From Novosphingobium sp. (GTDB lineage Bacteria > Pseudomonadota > Alphaproteobacteria > Sphingomonadales > Sphingomonadaceae): a stretch of DNA of 51,876 bases. The stretch lies in contig JAIVIY010000083.1 in the NCBI GenBank assembly GCA_020200285.1, positions 1 through 51,876 of the forward strand, given 5' to 3'. This document shows positions 27,003 through 37,395 of the stretch, one piece after another. The notes under the pieces are model-generated. The model was not told the DNA's origin. It saw only the letters and a list, made by a program, of their open reading frames with translations, and did not search any database. The position numbers and the translations under genes were made by a program. Position 1 is the first letter of the stretch. Each line of letters begins with the position of its first letter.

Positions 27003-28289
27003 TCAGGCCGGCGCCTTCGCCTCGCGCGCGAGCTCGCGCCAGCCGATGTCGCGGCGGCAGAAGCCGTCGGGAAAATCGATCGCGCCGACCGCGCGATAGG
27101 CCTTGGCCCGGGCCTCGCCGACGCTGCGGCCGCGCGCGGTGACGTTGAGCACGCGGCCGCCCGCGGCGACGATCTCGCCGTCGGCTGCGGCGGTGCCGGC
27201 GTGGAAGACCTTGGCGCCCGTCGCCTCAGCCGCGGCGAGGTCGCGGATCGGACCCCCCTTCTTCGGTGTCCCGGGATATCCCTCGGCCGCCATCACCACG
27301 GTCAGCGCGGCATCTTTCGAGAATTTGGGCGTGGTTCCATTCCCGAGCCGGTTCTCGGCGCAAGCCAGCAGCAGCTCGGCGAGATCGCTTTCGAGCCGCA
27401 GCATCAGCACCTGGCATTCGGGATCGCCGAACCGGGCGTTGTACTCGATCAGCTTGGGCCCCTCGCGGGTGAGCATCAGCCCGGCGTAAAGCACGCCCGA
27501 GTACGGCGTTCCCGCTTCGCGCATCGCCCGCACCGTGGGCGCGACGATCCGCTCGATCACCTCGCCCTCGAGCAGCGGGGTCAGCACGCGCGCCGGGCTG
27601 TAAGCGCCCATCCCGCCGGTGTTGGGCCCGGTGTCGCCCTCGCCGACGCGCTTGTGGTCCTGCGCCGAGCCGAACGGCACGATGGTCGCGCCGTCGGTCA
27701 GCGCGAAGAAGCTGACCTCCTCGCCTTCGAGGAACTCTTCGATCACCACTTCGGAGCCCGCCGCGCCAAATTGCCCGGCGAACATTTCGGCGAGCGCCGC
27801 CTCGGCGTCCTCGCGCGTTTGGGCGATGACCACGCCCTTGCCCGCCGCGAGCCCGTCGGCCTTGAGCACCACCGGCAGCGCGAACCCGGCGAGCGCGGCG
27901 CTCGCCGCTTCGAGCGAGGCGGCGCGGACGTAGCCCGCGGTGGGGATGCCGGCGCGCGCGCAGAGGTCCTTGGTGAAACCCTTCGAGCCCTCGAGCCGCG
28001 CCGCCGCGCGCGACGGGCCGAACACCGCCAGCCCCGCCGCGCGCAGCGAATCGGCGAGCCCGTCGACCAGCGGAGCTTCGGGACCGATCACCACCAGGCC
28101 GACCCGCGCGCGCGCGCAGAACGCGGTGACCGCGCCGTGGTCCGCCGGGTCGAGCGCGACCAGCTCGGCCTCCTGCCCGATCCCCGGGTTGCCCGGCGCG
28201 GCGTAAAGCCTATCGCACAGCGGCGATTGCGCGAGCTTCCACGCCAGCGCATGCTCGCGCCCGCCCGAGCCCAGCAGCAGGATGTTCAT
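27003..28289 (-). CDS. purD: Phosphoribosylamine--glycine ligase
   Basis: [37 protein letters not shown]...[17 protein letters not shown]...[14 protein letters not shown]...[15 protein letters not shown]. Confidence 0.97.
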   Translation of the reverse strand: MNILLLGSGGREHALAWKLAQSPLCDRLYAAPGNPGIGQEAELVALDPADHGAVTAFCARARVGLVVIGPEAPLVDGLADSLRAAGLAVFGPSRAAARLEGSKGFTKDLCARAGIPTAGYVRAASLEAASAALAGFALPVVLKADGLAAGKGVVIAQTREDAEAALAEMFAGQFGAAGSEVVIEEFLEGEEVSFFALTDGATIVPFGSAQDHKRVGEGDTGPNTGGMGAYSPARVLTPLLEGEVIERIVAPTVRAMREAGTPYSGVLYAGLMLTREGPKLIEYNARFGDPECQVLMLRLESDLAELLLACAENRLGNGTTPKFSKDAALTVVMAAEGYPGTPKKGGPIRDLAAAEATGAKVFHAGTAAADGEIVAAGGRVLNVTARGRSVGEARAKAYRAVGAIDFPDGFCRRDIGWRELAREAKAPA

Positions 28290-29697
28290 GGAAGGCCTTT
28301 CGAACGACGGCGACGACGCCAATGCGGGCGCGCGCGATAGCGCGCTCCTAGCCGCGAGCCGCGCCGGCGACAACGCCGAGCCGCTGAGCGTGTCCGAAGT
28401 CTCGGCCATGCTCAAGCGCACGGTCGAGGACCGCTTCGGCTTCGTCCGCCTGCGCGGAGAGCTGTCGGGGGTCAAACGCGCCGCCTCGGGCCACCTTTAC
28501 TGCTGCCTCAAGGACGACGCCGCGCGGCTCGACGGGGTGATGTGGCGCGGCGCGGCGCAGCGGCTGGCGTTCGTGCCCGAAGACGGGATCGAGGTCGTCG
28601 CCAGCGGCAAGCTGACCACCTATCCCGGCCGCTCGACCTACCAGATCGTCATCGAGCGGATGGAGATCGCGGGCGAGGGCGCGCTGCTCGCGCTGCTGGC
28701 CCGGCTCAAGGCCCGGCTCGAAGCCGAGGGGCTGTTCGACGCTGGGCGCAAGCGGCCGCTGCCGTTCCTGCCGCGCACCATCGGCGTGGTCACCTCGCCC
28801 ACCGGGGCGGTGATCCGCGACATCCTCCACCGCCTGTCGGGCCGTTTCCCCAGCCGGGTGCTGGTCTGGCCGGTGCTGGTCCAGGGTCAGGACGCGGCGG
28901 GCCAGGTCGCGGCGGCGGTGCGCGGCTTCTCCGAGCTGGCCGCAAACGGCGCGGTGCCGCGCCCCGACCTGGTCATCGTCGCGCGCGGCGGCGGCTCGAT
29001 CGAGGACTTGTGGGCGTTCAACGACGAGGCCGTGGTCCGGGCGATCGCCGCGAGCGCGATCCCGGTGATCTCGGCGGTCGGCCACGAGACCGACACCACG
29101 CTGGCCGACTTCGCCGCCGATTTGCGCGCGCCGACCCCGACTGCCGCGGCCGAGCTGGCGGTGCCGGTGCTGGCCGAGCTCGCCACCCAGATCGCCGAGC
29201 TGGCCTTGCGCAAGCGCCGCGGCCAGCTCCGCTTGGTGGCGCTCGCCGGGGAGCGTCTCGCCGCCCGCATCGAGCGCCTGCCCCAGCCCCAGGCGGTGCT
29301 CGCGCAACGCGCCCAGCGCCTCGACGATCTCGGTGAGCGGTTGCGGCGCGGACTGACTCACCGGGTCGACCTCGCCCGCGTCCACCTCGCCCAGCGCGCC
29401 GCGCCGCTGCGCCCGGCGCTGCTCGAGGCGCGCGTGGCTCGCGCCGGTGAGCGCCTCGCCGGGCTCGCCCGGCTCCAGCGCCAGCTCAGCCCCGACGCGC
29501 CGCTCGCGCGCGGCTACGCCCGCGTCAGCGCGCCGGGCCGCGCGCTCGTCGCCAGCAAGGCGGCGGCGGCGAGCGAGCCGCGGCTGACTCTGCACTTCCA
29601 TGACGGGACGCTCGAGGTGGCGACGGGCGCCGGCCCGGCTCAGGCGCCGCGGCGGCGCTTGGGGGGGCGGGCCTCCGAACAGCCGAAATTGCTTTGA
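28288..29697 (+). CDS. xseA: Exodeoxyribonuclease VII large subunit
   Basis: [30 protein letters not shown]...[37 protein letters not shown]...[18 protein letters not shown]...[28 protein letters not shown]. An in-frame ATG at 28282 is also possible. Confidence 0.96.
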   Translation: MEGLSNDGDDANAGARDSALLAASRAGDNAEPLSVSEVSAMLKRTVEDRFGFVRLRGELSGVKRAASGHLYCCLKDDAARLDGVMWRGAAQRLAFVPEDGIEVVASGKLTTYPGRSTYQIVIERMEIAGEGALLALLARLKARLEAEGLFDAGRKRPLPFLPRTIGVVTSPTGAVIRDILHRLSGRFPSRVLVWPVLVQGQDAAGQVAAAVRGFSELAANGAVPRPDLVIVARGGGSIEDLWAFNDEAVVRAIAASAIPVISAVGHETDTTLADFAADLRAPTPTAAAELAVPVLAELATQIAELALRKRRGQLRLVALAGERLAARIERLPQPQAVLAQRAQRLDDLGERLRRGLTHRVDLARVHLAQRAAPLRPALLEARVARAGERLAGLARLQRQLSPDAPLARGYARVSAPGRALVASKAAAASEPRLTLHFHDGTLEVATGAGPAQAPRRRLGGRASEQPKLL

Positions 29698-29724
29698 GGC
29701 CGTCCGCTTGGTAGGCTCTGCGCC

Positions 29725-29928
29725 ATGCTGATGTCCCCGCGCGACCGCGAAGCGCGCCTCCATTACGGCCCCAACGGCTTTCGAGTGCTGAGCTCGGGCG
29801 ATCACGTGGTCTGCGCGGTCACCGGCGAGCGCATCCCGCTCGACATGCTGCGCTACTGGAGCGTGGCGCGCCAGGAAGCCTACGCCAGCGCCGAGCACTC
29901 GACCCGCCGCGCGCTCGGCCGGGCGTGA
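29725..29928 (+). CDS. DUF2093 domain-containing protein
   Basis: 67 aa; LHYGPNGFRVLSSGDHVVCAVTGERIPLDMLRYWSVARQEAYASAEHS. Confidence 0.85.
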   Translation: MLMSPRDREARLHYGPNGFRVLSSGDHVVCAVTGERIPLDMLRYWSVARQEAYASAEHSTRRALGRA

Positions 29929-30815
29929 GTTACGCCAGGCGGTTCGCAGGCGCGTTGGCCGCGCTCACCGCCGGCTGCGGCGCCCCCGCTCCCCCCGAAG
30001 CCGCGCCAAGCTTCGCGGTAACACGGGCCGCACCTGCGGCCCCGTCCGAGCCGGTCGCCTTCGCCGTCAACCGGGCCCAGCTCACCCAGGGCGGATGGCT
30101 CGGGGGGACCGCCACGGGCGGGATCGCCACGCTGACGCTCGACGGAAAGCCGGTGCCGGTCGGGCCCGACGGACGCTTCTTCGTCGCCTTCGACCGCGAC
30201 GCCGGGACCCGCGCCACGCTCGCCGCGCGCCTCGCCGACGGCCGGAGCGAGACCGTCACCCTGCCGATCGCGCCGCGCGCCTGGGAGATCGAGCACGTCG
30301 ACGTCGCGCCGCGCCCGGCGATACCGAGCGAAGCGTTCCGCCGCATCCGCGCCGGCGAGCTGGCGCGGATCGCCGCCGCGCGCGCGAAACAGACCGGCGC
30401 GCAAGGCTGGCGGCAGGACTTCGTGTGGCCCGCCAGGGGCCGGATCTCCGGACGGTTCGGCTCGCAGCGGATCTACCGCGGCGAGCCCGGCAGCTATCAT
30501 TCGGGGATCGACATCGCCACCGGCGGCAGCGGCGCGGCGTTCGTCGCGCCCGCCGACGGGGTGGTGATCCTCGCAGCGACTTCGCCGTTCACGCTCGAGG
30601 GCAAATTGCTGATGATCGACCACGGCGCCGGGCTCAACAGCGCCTTCCTCCATTGCTCCGAGCTGCTGGTCCGCGAGGGCGAGGCGGTCCGCCAGGGCCA
30701 GGTGATCGGCCGGATCGGCGCGACCGGACGGGCGACGGGGCCGCACCTCCACTGGTCGCTCAAGTGGCGCGAGGCGCGGCTCGACCCGATCCTGTTCACC
30801 GGGCCGATGGGCTGA
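29925..30815 (+). CDS. M23 family metallopeptidase (LytM-like)
   Basis: GRISGRFGSQRIYRGEPGSYHSGIDIATGGSGAAFVAPADGVVILAA...GATGRATGPHLHWSLKW; HxxxD and HxH motifs. Confidence 0.93.
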   Translation: MSYARRFAGALAALTAGCGAPAPPEAAPSFAVTRAAPAAPSEPVAFAVNRAQLTQGGWLGGTATGGIATLTLDGKPVPVGPDGRFFVAFDRDAGTRATLAARLADGRSETVTLPIAPRAWEIEHVDVAPRPAIPSEAFRRIRAGELARIAAARAKQTGAQGWRQDFVWPARGRISGRFGSQRIYRGEPGSYHSGIDIATGGSGAAFVAPADGVVILAATSPFTLEGKLLMIDHGAGLNSAFLHCSELLVREGEAVRQGQVIGRIGATGRATGPHLHWSLKWREARLDPILFTGPMG

Positions 30816-31046
30816 TTCGGAACTGGGCGCTTTTGAAACCAAAATTGCTCCAAGCGGAGTCGTCCGGCAAGATTGTTGCGGGCGGGCTCGACAGTGTGGT
30901 TTCGATGCCACAGCCCCGCGAGGAAACGTCCCGAAACCCCTCAATTCTTTTGCCCCGCGCGGCGCGATTGGCCATTTGGCGGCATCTATCCGGGCGAACT
31001 GCGTTCGTGCGCTGAGGCGCCGGGCCTGCTTGGACGGGGATAAAGC

Positions 31047-31062
31047 CCGCCGAAATCGGCGG
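31047..31062 (+). other. GC-rich hairpin in the 5' leader of the second TonB receptor
   Basis: CCGCCG-aaat-CGGCGG, just upstream of the agaggga RBS-like sequence and GTG start at 31087. Confidence 0.4.
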
Positions 31063-31086
31063 CGGGCCGAACAGAGGGACCTACCT

Positions 31087-34000
31087 GTGAAAACCACTTT
31101 CAAGAAATCCGCTCTCTTCAGCGCGACCTGCCTCGCCGGCGGCGCGGCGCTGTTCGCCGCCGCCCCCGCGTTCGCGCAGGACACCACCCCACAGGATCCG
31201 CAGGATGCGGAAGCCGAAGCCACGACCGAGAGCACGATCGTCGTCACGGGCTCGCTGATCCGCGACCCCAACCTCGAGCGGTCGGCCCCGGTCAACGCGA
31301 CGACCCAGGATGAGATCGAGCTGCTGCAGTCGAACGTGGCCGAGGAGATCCTGCGCGAGATTCCGGGCGTGGTTCCGAGCATCGGCTCGGCGGTCAACAA
31401 CGGCAACGGCGGTTCGTCCTACGCCAACCTCCGCGGCCTCGGCTCGAACCGCAACATCGTCCTGCTCGACGGCAACCGCCTCGTCCCGGCCGACCTCGAG
31501 GGCCGCGTCGACCTGAACAACATTCCGCTGGCGCTGCTCAGCCGCGTCGACGTCCTCACCGGCGGCGCCTCGACGACTTACGGCGCAGACGCGATCACCG
31601 GCGTGGTCAACTTCCTCACCCGGCAGGACTTCGCCGGCCTCGAAGTCCAGGCCTCGCAGCAGATCACCGAAGAGGGCGACGGCAACGTCTTCCGCGTCGA
31701 CGCGACGATCGGCGCCAACTTCGACGACGGCCGCGGCAACGCGGTGTTCAGCGTGGGCTACCAGGAAGCCGATCCCGTGTTCCAGGGCCAGCGCGACGTC
31801 TCGCTGACCACGATCGAGACCTTCAGCGGCACCGCGCTGGGCTCGGGCACCGCGTTCCCGTCGCGCTTCTCGGGCACCCGCTTGGTCGGCTCGCTGACCA
31901 ACATGAACCCGAGCGCCGGCAACGGCGTTACCAACCAGGTCGATCCGACCACCGGGACCATCGTCCCGACGTTCTCGACCTTCAACTTCAACCCGTTCAA
32001 CGTCTTCCAGGTGCCGTTCGAGCGCTTCAACATCTTCGGGCAGGCGCGCTACGAGGTGTCGGACGCGGTCGAGGTCTACACCCGGGGCCTGTTCTCGAAG
32101 AACACCGTCGACACCATCATCGCCCCGTCGGGCTCGTTCGGCATCGGCGTCAACATCTCGCTCAACAGCCCGTTCCTGACCGCGACGCAGCGCGCCCAGT
32201 TCTGCGCGTTCGACGTCAACCCGAGCGCGACGGTCTACACCCCGCGCTTCACCCCGGCCGAGTGCACGGCGGCGGCGACCGCGACCGGGCCGGGCGATCC
32301 CAACTACCGCGAGGTCGGGACCGGCGGCTTCACTCCGTTCGACCTCAACGGCAACGGCGTGATCGAAGCCGGAGAGGGCTTCAATCGCAACCCGCAGTCG
32401 GCGCTGTTCCGCCGCTCGGTCGAGGCCGGGCCGCGCATCAGCAACTACATCAGCAACGTCTTCGACTACCGGGTCGGCGCTCGCGGCCCGATCACCGACA
32501 CGATCGACTGGGATATTTCGGGCGCTTACGGCGAAAGCCAGAACACCCAGACGATCATGGGTTACTTCACCAACTCGCGTGTCCGCCAGTCGCTGCTGTT
32601 GCGGCGCGACCCGGTGACGGGCGTCGTCACCTGCCAGAACACCGCGGGCGGGTGCGTCCCGGCGAACTTCTTCGGCGACATCTCGCCCGAGGCGGTTGAC
32701 TTCATCGTCCAGGAAAGCACCAGCTTCGTTCGCACGTCGCTGGCGCAGGCGCGCGGCACGATCACCGGCGACGTGGGCTTCAGCAGCCCGCTGGCCGATG
32801 ATCCCATCGCCTTCGCGCTGGGCGGCGAATACCGCAACTACACCGCGGCGCAGGGCGCGGACACGCTGGCGCAGTCGGGCGACCTCGGCGGCGCGGGCGG
32901 CGCCACGCCCAACATCGCAGGCGGCTACGACGTTTACGAAGGCGTCGCCGAAATCATCGCGCCGCTGATCGCGGATCGGACGTTCTTCGAGGAACTGACG
33001 CTCGAAGCGGGCGTCCGCTATTCGGACTACAGCATCGACGCGCCGGGCAACCCGGGCTTCAACACCACGACCTACAAGGTCGGCGGTTCGTGGACGCCGG
33101 GCTTCGGGCTGACCATCCGCGGCAACTACGCCCGCGCGGTCCGCGCGCCGAACATCGACGAGCTGTTCTCGCCGGTGAACACCGGGCTGACCAACCTCGG
33201 TGTCGATCCCTGCGCCACGCTCAACACCGCGGGCATGGTGCTGCCCGGCCGGCCGGCCGGCGGTCCGACCGGCGAGCTGCGCGCGGTCTGCCTTGCCCAG
33301 GGCGCGACCGCGGGCAACATCAACACCATTGCCGAGCCAATCTCGGGGCAGGTGCTGGCAACTGGCGGTGGCAACATCGGCCTGCGGCCGGAGAAGTCGA
33401 ACAGCTACACCATCGGCGCGATCTTCCGCCCTGAATTCGCGCCCAACTTCTCGATCTCGGTCGATTACTACAACATCAAGGTGACCGACGCGATCAGCGC
33501 CCCGACGCCGGGCGACGTCATCGCTGCCTGCTTCGGCGCCGACGCGTTCAACCCGCCTGCGGGCGCCTCGACCGATCCGAACTGCACCAGCATCGATCGC
33601 GATCCGATCACCGGCGGTCTGAGCGGCGATCCGAATACTTCGACCGGGCTGCCCAGCACGCTGACGAACGGCGGACGGCTCAAGACCGACGGCATCGACG
33701 TGATCGCCAATTACCGCACCGCCAACCCGCTCGCGGTCGATCGCGAATGCGTCGGTTTCTTCAGCGCCAACTGCGGTGCAACCCCGTCCTTGGGCTCGAT
33801 TCAACCCGAGTTCCAATGGGCGCTGCGCTCCACGTTGACGTTTTTCGGCGATACCGACGTCTCGCTGCTGTGGCGCCATATCTCCTCGTTTGAGCAAGAG
33901 CCGCTCGACGTGATCGCTTCAGGCCCGTTCTTCAACGGGACGATCAACCCGAGCATTCCGGGCGTGGGCGGGCGCACCACCGACTTCGGCAAGATCAACG

Positions 34001-34206
34001 CTTACGACTACTTCGATCTTACCTTGCGGTGGGCCGCGACCGACAACATCACGTTCACCGCGGCGGTCCAGAACCTGCTCGACAAGAAGCCGCCGCTGAC
34101 CGGCAACAATGCCGGCACGACGTTCTTCAACAGCGGAAACACCTTCCCGTCGACGTACGACGCGCTCGGTCGCCGCTACGCCGCGACGGTCAAGCTCACT
34201 TTCTGA
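31087..34206 (+). CDS. TonB-dependent receptor
   Basis: Signal peptide VKTTFKKSALFSATCLAGGAALFAAAPAFAQD; STIVVTGSLIRDPNLERSAPVNATTQDEIELLQ; NLRGLGSNRNIVLLDGNRLVP; C-terminal YAATVKLTF. Confidence 0.95.
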   Translation: MKTTFKKSALFSATCLAGGAALFAAAPAFAQDTTPQDPQDAEAEATTESTIVVTGSLIRDPNLERSAPVNATTQDEIELLQSNVAEEILREIPGVVPSIGSAVNNGNGGSSYANLRGLGSNRNIVLLDGNRLVPADLEGRVDLNNIPLALLSRVDVLTGGASTTYGADAITGVVNFLTRQDFAGLEVQASQQITEEGDGNVFRVDATIGANFDDGRGNAVFSVGYQEADPVFQGQRDVSLTTIETFSGTALGSGTAFPSRFSGTRLVGSLTNMNPSAGNGVTNQVDPTTGTIVPTFSTFNFNPFNVFQVPFERFNIFGQARYEVSDAVEVYTRGLFSKNTVDTIIAPSGSFGIGVNISLNSPFLTATQRAQFCAFDVNPSATVYTPRFTPAECTAAATATGPGDPNYREVGTGGFTPFDLNGNGVIEAGEGFNRNPQSALFRRSVEAGPRISNYISNVFDYRVGARGPITDTIDWDISGAYGESQNTQTIMGYFTNSRVRQSLLLRRDPVTGVVTCQNTAGGCVPANFFGDISPEAVDFIVQESTSFVRTSLAQARGTITGDVGFSSPLADDPIAFALGGEYRNYTAAQGADTLAQSGDLGGAGGATPNIAGGYDVYEGVAEIIAPLIADRTFFEELTLEAGVRYSDYSIDAPGNPGFNTTTYKVGGSWTPGFGLTIRGNYARAVRAPNIDELFSPVNTGLTNLGVDPCATLNTAGMVLPGRPAGGPTGELRAVCLAQGATAGNINTIAEPISGQVLATGGGNIGLRPEKSNSYTIGAIFRPEFAPNFSISVDYYNIKVTDAISAPTPGDVIAACFGADAFNPPAGASTDPNCTSIDRDPITGGLSGDPNTSTGLPSTLTNGGRLKTDGIDVIANYRTANPLAVDRECVGFFSANCGATPSLGSIQPEFQWALRSTLTFFGDTDVSLLWRHISSFEQEPLDVIASGPFFNGTINPSIPGVGGRTTDFGKINAYDYFDLTLRWAATDNITFTAAVQNLLDKKPPLTGNNAGTTFFNSGNTFPSTYDALGRRYAATVKLTF

Positions 34207-34230
34207 TCGCCACGTCAAACATCGAACACC

Positions 34231-34262
34231 GGGGGCGGGCAGCGATGCCCGCCCCTTTTTTT
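34231..34262 (+). terminator. Rho-independent terminator after the second TonB receptor
   Basis: GGGGCGGGC-agcgat-GCCCGCCCC followed by TTTTTTT. Confidence 0.85.
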
Positions 34263-34303
34263 CTGGCCGGGCCAACTCGCGCCATGGGCATGCCGCGCTG
34301 CGG

Positions 34304-35341
34304 CTATCCCAGGGACGCCAGCAGCCGATCGGGCAAGTCCAGTGAAACCTCCGCGGCTTCGGCGACCTTCGCAGCCCACGCCAGGACCATCGCGATTTCC
34401 TCGCGATGCGCGGACTGGGCGGCGGCGTAATCGTCTCGCCGGGCCGCAGCGGAATAGGCCTGACCCGATTTCGAGTGGCGGGCGAAGGCGGGGCCGGCGG
34501 CGATGGCCGAAGCCGCCGCGCGATCGAGCCCGAGGCCGAAGTGCGCCGAAACCGCTCCGATCGCGCCCGCCGGGTCGGCGGTCATCGCGTCGGCATCGAT
34601 CGTGCGCAGCCGTTCGGGACCCAGCTTACCGCAAAGGCGGCCGAAGTGGAGGTGCTGGGCGAGCCATCCCGCCGCCGCCACCTGAAGATCGCTCTGGCGG
34701 AAAATCTCCGCCGGCCCGAGCCCCAGCGGCGCGAGGTAGCCCTCGGCGAGATAGCCCTCGGCCAGCTCGCGCGCCCACAACCGGCAGTGCAGGCCCTTGC
34801 GCGCGACCGAAATCAGGAAGGTTTCGAGCGGCGCGTAGAGGAACACCGCCTTCGCCTCCGGGCGCAGCGTCAGGAGCAGCTCGGCCAGCGGGTTGAGCAC
34901 GTTCGACGGCTTGACCACCACCGCCTCGCCTTTCCCGAACGGCCGGGCCAGCAGCTTCGTCGCGAGGTCGGCGGCGCGCGCCACCGCGCGCAAGTCGGCG
35001 CCGCGGCGGCGAAAACCGACCAGATCATTGAGGATGACCGGCTCGCTCAAGCCCATCGCCGTCCCCCGACGGTCGAGCGCGCGGACCAGCATCGTCGAGC
35101 CGCAGAACGCCGAATGGAACAGCAAGTGGAGCGGACCCGGCTGCGCTTCCTCGAGGCAGGCCGTCGCGGGCAGCTCGTACGCCGGTCCGGTCTCGCCCAG
35201 GCAATCGTCGGTCAAGAAGGGGACCTCGCCATGGCGCGCGCGCGGCACCCGGACGAAACGCACACGGTCCTCACTCTCGACATAGCGATGCGCCAGCCAT
35301 TCGGCATCGGCGAGCAAGTGCGGGGCAGGGGACATCGCCAA
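34304..35341 (-). CDS. Sulfotransferase-like P-loop protein (hypothetical)
   Basis: 345 aa; LLFHSAFCGSTMLVRALDRRGTAMGLSEPVILNDLV resembles a sulfotransferase 5'-phosphosulfate-binding loop; KPSNVLNPLAELLLTLRPEAKAVFLYAPLETFLISV. Confidence 0.55.
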   Translation of the reverse strand: MAMSPAPHLLADAEWLAHRYVESEDRVRFVRVPRARHGEVPFLTDDCLGETGPAYELPATACLEEAQPGPLHLLFHSAFCGSTMLVRALDRRGTAMGLSEPVILNDLVGFRRRGADLRAVARAADLATKLLARPFGKGEAVVVKPSNVLNPLAELLLTLRPEAKAVFLYAPLETFLISVARKGLHCRLWARELAEGYLAEGYLAPLGLGPAEIFRQSDLQVAAAGWLAQHLHFGRLCGKLGPERLRTIDADAMTADPAGAIGAVSAHFGLGLDRAAASAIAAGPAFARHSKSGQAYSAAARRDDYAAAQSAHREEIAMVLAWAAKVAEAAEVSLDLPDRLLASLG

Positions 35342-35412
35342 CCGTCTAAGGACCCGTCATGGCCGCCGCAATCCTGGTTGCCCGCACGCTTGTGCGGACC
35401 TATCGCCGCGCG

Positions 35413-36380
35413 ATGATCTCCAGCAACGATCCCGACGCCCCGCAGCGCGCCAATGCCGAAGGCTTGGCGGCGCTGCGCCGGGGCGACGGCCAGGCGGCGG
35501 TGCACGCTTTCGCCGCGGCGGCGGAGGCCGATCCCGCGGCGGGCGCGCTGTGGCGAAATCTCGCGCACGCGCATCGCCTGACCGGCAACACCGCGCGCAA
35601 TTGCAGCAGCGGCTCGAAGCGACCAGCCGCGAGGCGCTCGGACCGCTCGAGGACGACTTCGACGAGACAGAATCGCGCCGCGTCGGCGCGTTCGTCGACC
35701 TCGCGCTCGGCAAGCGCCGGGTGTTCCATAACCAGTGCGCCGGCGTGTACTTTCCGTTCCTGCCCGCCGACGAGTTCTTCGACCGTCGCCATTTCCCCTG
35801 GTTGTCCGAGCTCGAAGCCGGTACGGCCGCGATCCGTGGCGAGCTCGAACTGCTGCTGACCGAGGGCGACGCGCTGTTGCGCCCGTATGTCCGGCTCGAC
35901 GAGGGCACCCCCGAGAACGTCTGGAGCGCGCTCGACGGCTCGCTCGACTGGGGATCGTGCTTCCTGTGGGAGTACGGCGAGCCCAATCCGGCGATTCTCA
36001 AGCGCTGCCCGGAAACCGCCGCGCTGCTCGAGCGGCTCCCGCTCCAGCGCCTTCCCGGCCGCGCGCCCAATGCGTTCTTCTCGCTGCTCCGCCCGGGCAA
36101 GGTCATTCCACCGCACACCGGGGTGACCAACACCCGCGCGATCATCCATCTCGCACTCGACGTTCCGCCCGGTTGCGGCTTCCGCGTCGGCGGCGAGACC
36201 CGCGAATGGACCGAGGGCCGGGCCTTTGCCTTCGACGACACAATCGAGCACGAAGCCTGGAACCGCAGCGACCGCCGGCGCGCGGTGCTGATCGTCGACA
36301 CCTGGAACCCGCATCTCAGCGAACGCGAGCGCGAGGCCGTCGCCACCTATTTCGCTTCGTCGGACTCAGCCTTGACCTGA
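35413..36380 (+). pseudogene. TPR-fused aspartyl/asparaginyl beta-hydroxylase-like gene with frame break/internal deletion near 35.59 kb
   Basis: Frame 1: MISSNDPDAPQRANAEGLAALRRGDGQAAVHAFAAAAEADPAAGALWRNLAHAHRLTGN (one TPR). Frame 2 from about 35590: AQLQQRLEATSREALG...RRVFHNQCAGVYFPFLPADEFFDR...FFSLLRPGKVIPPHTGVTNTRAIIHLALDVPPGCGFRVGGETREWTEGRAFAFDDTIEHEAWN. Confidence 0.75.
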
Positions 36381-36458
36381 CAATCGACGAACGGCACTTG
36401 CGCGGCGAACGGGGCGCAAATACCTCGTCCGTTCTAGCCACACGGGAATTGCCCAGCC

Positions 36459-36761
36459 ATGCTGTCGACGCTGTTCCTCATCGCCCTCTCGCAAGCTGCT
36501 GCCGCGGCTCCAGCCAGCGAGCCCGACACCGTCAAGGGTCCGGTCGCGATGACGGGCGCGCAGATCAAGCAATACAACGCCGGCCTCGAGCGCGGCGATC
36601 CCGCCTACATCCGCTGCGAAAAGATCCTCGAGACCGGTTCGCTGGTCAAGAAACACACGGTCTGCCGGACCAATGCCGAGTGGCGCAAGACGCACGAGTC
36701 GGGCAACCGCAACGCACGCGCCACGATCGAGGCGTCGCAGAGCACCAGCATCGTCAACTAG
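36459..36761 (+). CDS. Hypothetical exported protein
   Basis: 100 aa with signal peptide MLSTLFLIALSQAAAAAPA; two Cys (YIRCEKIL...HTVCRTNAEW). Confidence 0.6.
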   Translation: MLSTLFLIALSQAAAAAPASEPDTVKGPVAMTGAQIKQYNAGLERGDPAYIRCEKILETGSLVKKHTVCRTNAEWRKTHESGNRNARATIEASQSTSIVN

Positions 36762-36790
36762 GTGGACGCCCTCCGGCGTTCGGCCCGCGG

Positions 36791-37324
36791 TCAGTGCATG
36801 CGCATCACCCGCACCGCGGCGCGCTGCTTAACGTTGGCCATGTAGCTGCCGAGCGTCGCCTTCTTGATGCGGATCGGGTCGCCGACCTTGGGGAACACGT
36901 TGCGCCCTTCGGTCTGCTTCCACCTTGCGCCGTCGGCGATGGTGAAGATCGGCATGCCGTCGTTGGCGGTGCGAATCCCGGAGATCGTGCTTTCGATCTC
37001 GGTGACTTCCTGATCGTCGTCGTCGCCGCCGCCGAACAGCTTCAGCTTGGGCAGGTTGAAGCCGAACAGACCCTTGCGGGTCTCGCGCATCGTCTCGCGA
37101 TCGAGCACCACCAGGTCCTTGTCGTCGCCCGCCTTGGCCATTTCGCCGACCGTACGGTCGAAGCAGGCGAGGCGCTGCGCCGGATCGGCGAGCGCGCGGC
37201 AATCGACCACCGCCTGATAGACCGCGGGCGGCGTCGCGCCTTTGTCCTTGTCCTTGGCCGAGCCCGCAGCGCCGGTTGCCAACGCGGCCAGCGCCAGCGC
37301 GGTGAAGATCAATCGCATGTGCAT
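36791..37324 (-). CDS. Hypothetical exported protein
   Basis: 177 aa with signal peptide MRLIFTALALAALATGAAGS; VVDCRALADPAQRLACFDRTVGEMA. Confidence 0.65.
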   Translation of the reverse strand: MHMRLIFTALALAALATGAAGSAKDKDKGATPPAVYQAVVDCRALADPAQRLACFDRTVGEMAKAGDDKDLVVLDRETMRETRKGLFGFNLPKLKLFGGGDDDDQEVTEIESTISGIRTANDGMPIFTIADGARWKQTEGRNVFPKVGDPIRIKKATLGSYMANVKQRAAVRVMRMH

Positions 37325-37395
37325 CCTCCCGGCCCCGAAGGGCGTACCGTCGCTTCATGCCTCGCCGGGGCGCCCCGCGTCAATCGGACGCAAAC

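Noticed and set aside
35359-35412. Extended N-terminus MAAAILVARTLVRTYRRA for the AspH gene
   Set aside because: The TPR protein sequence starts naturally at MISSNDPDAPQRANAEG (35413), and the upstream stretch lacks family features.
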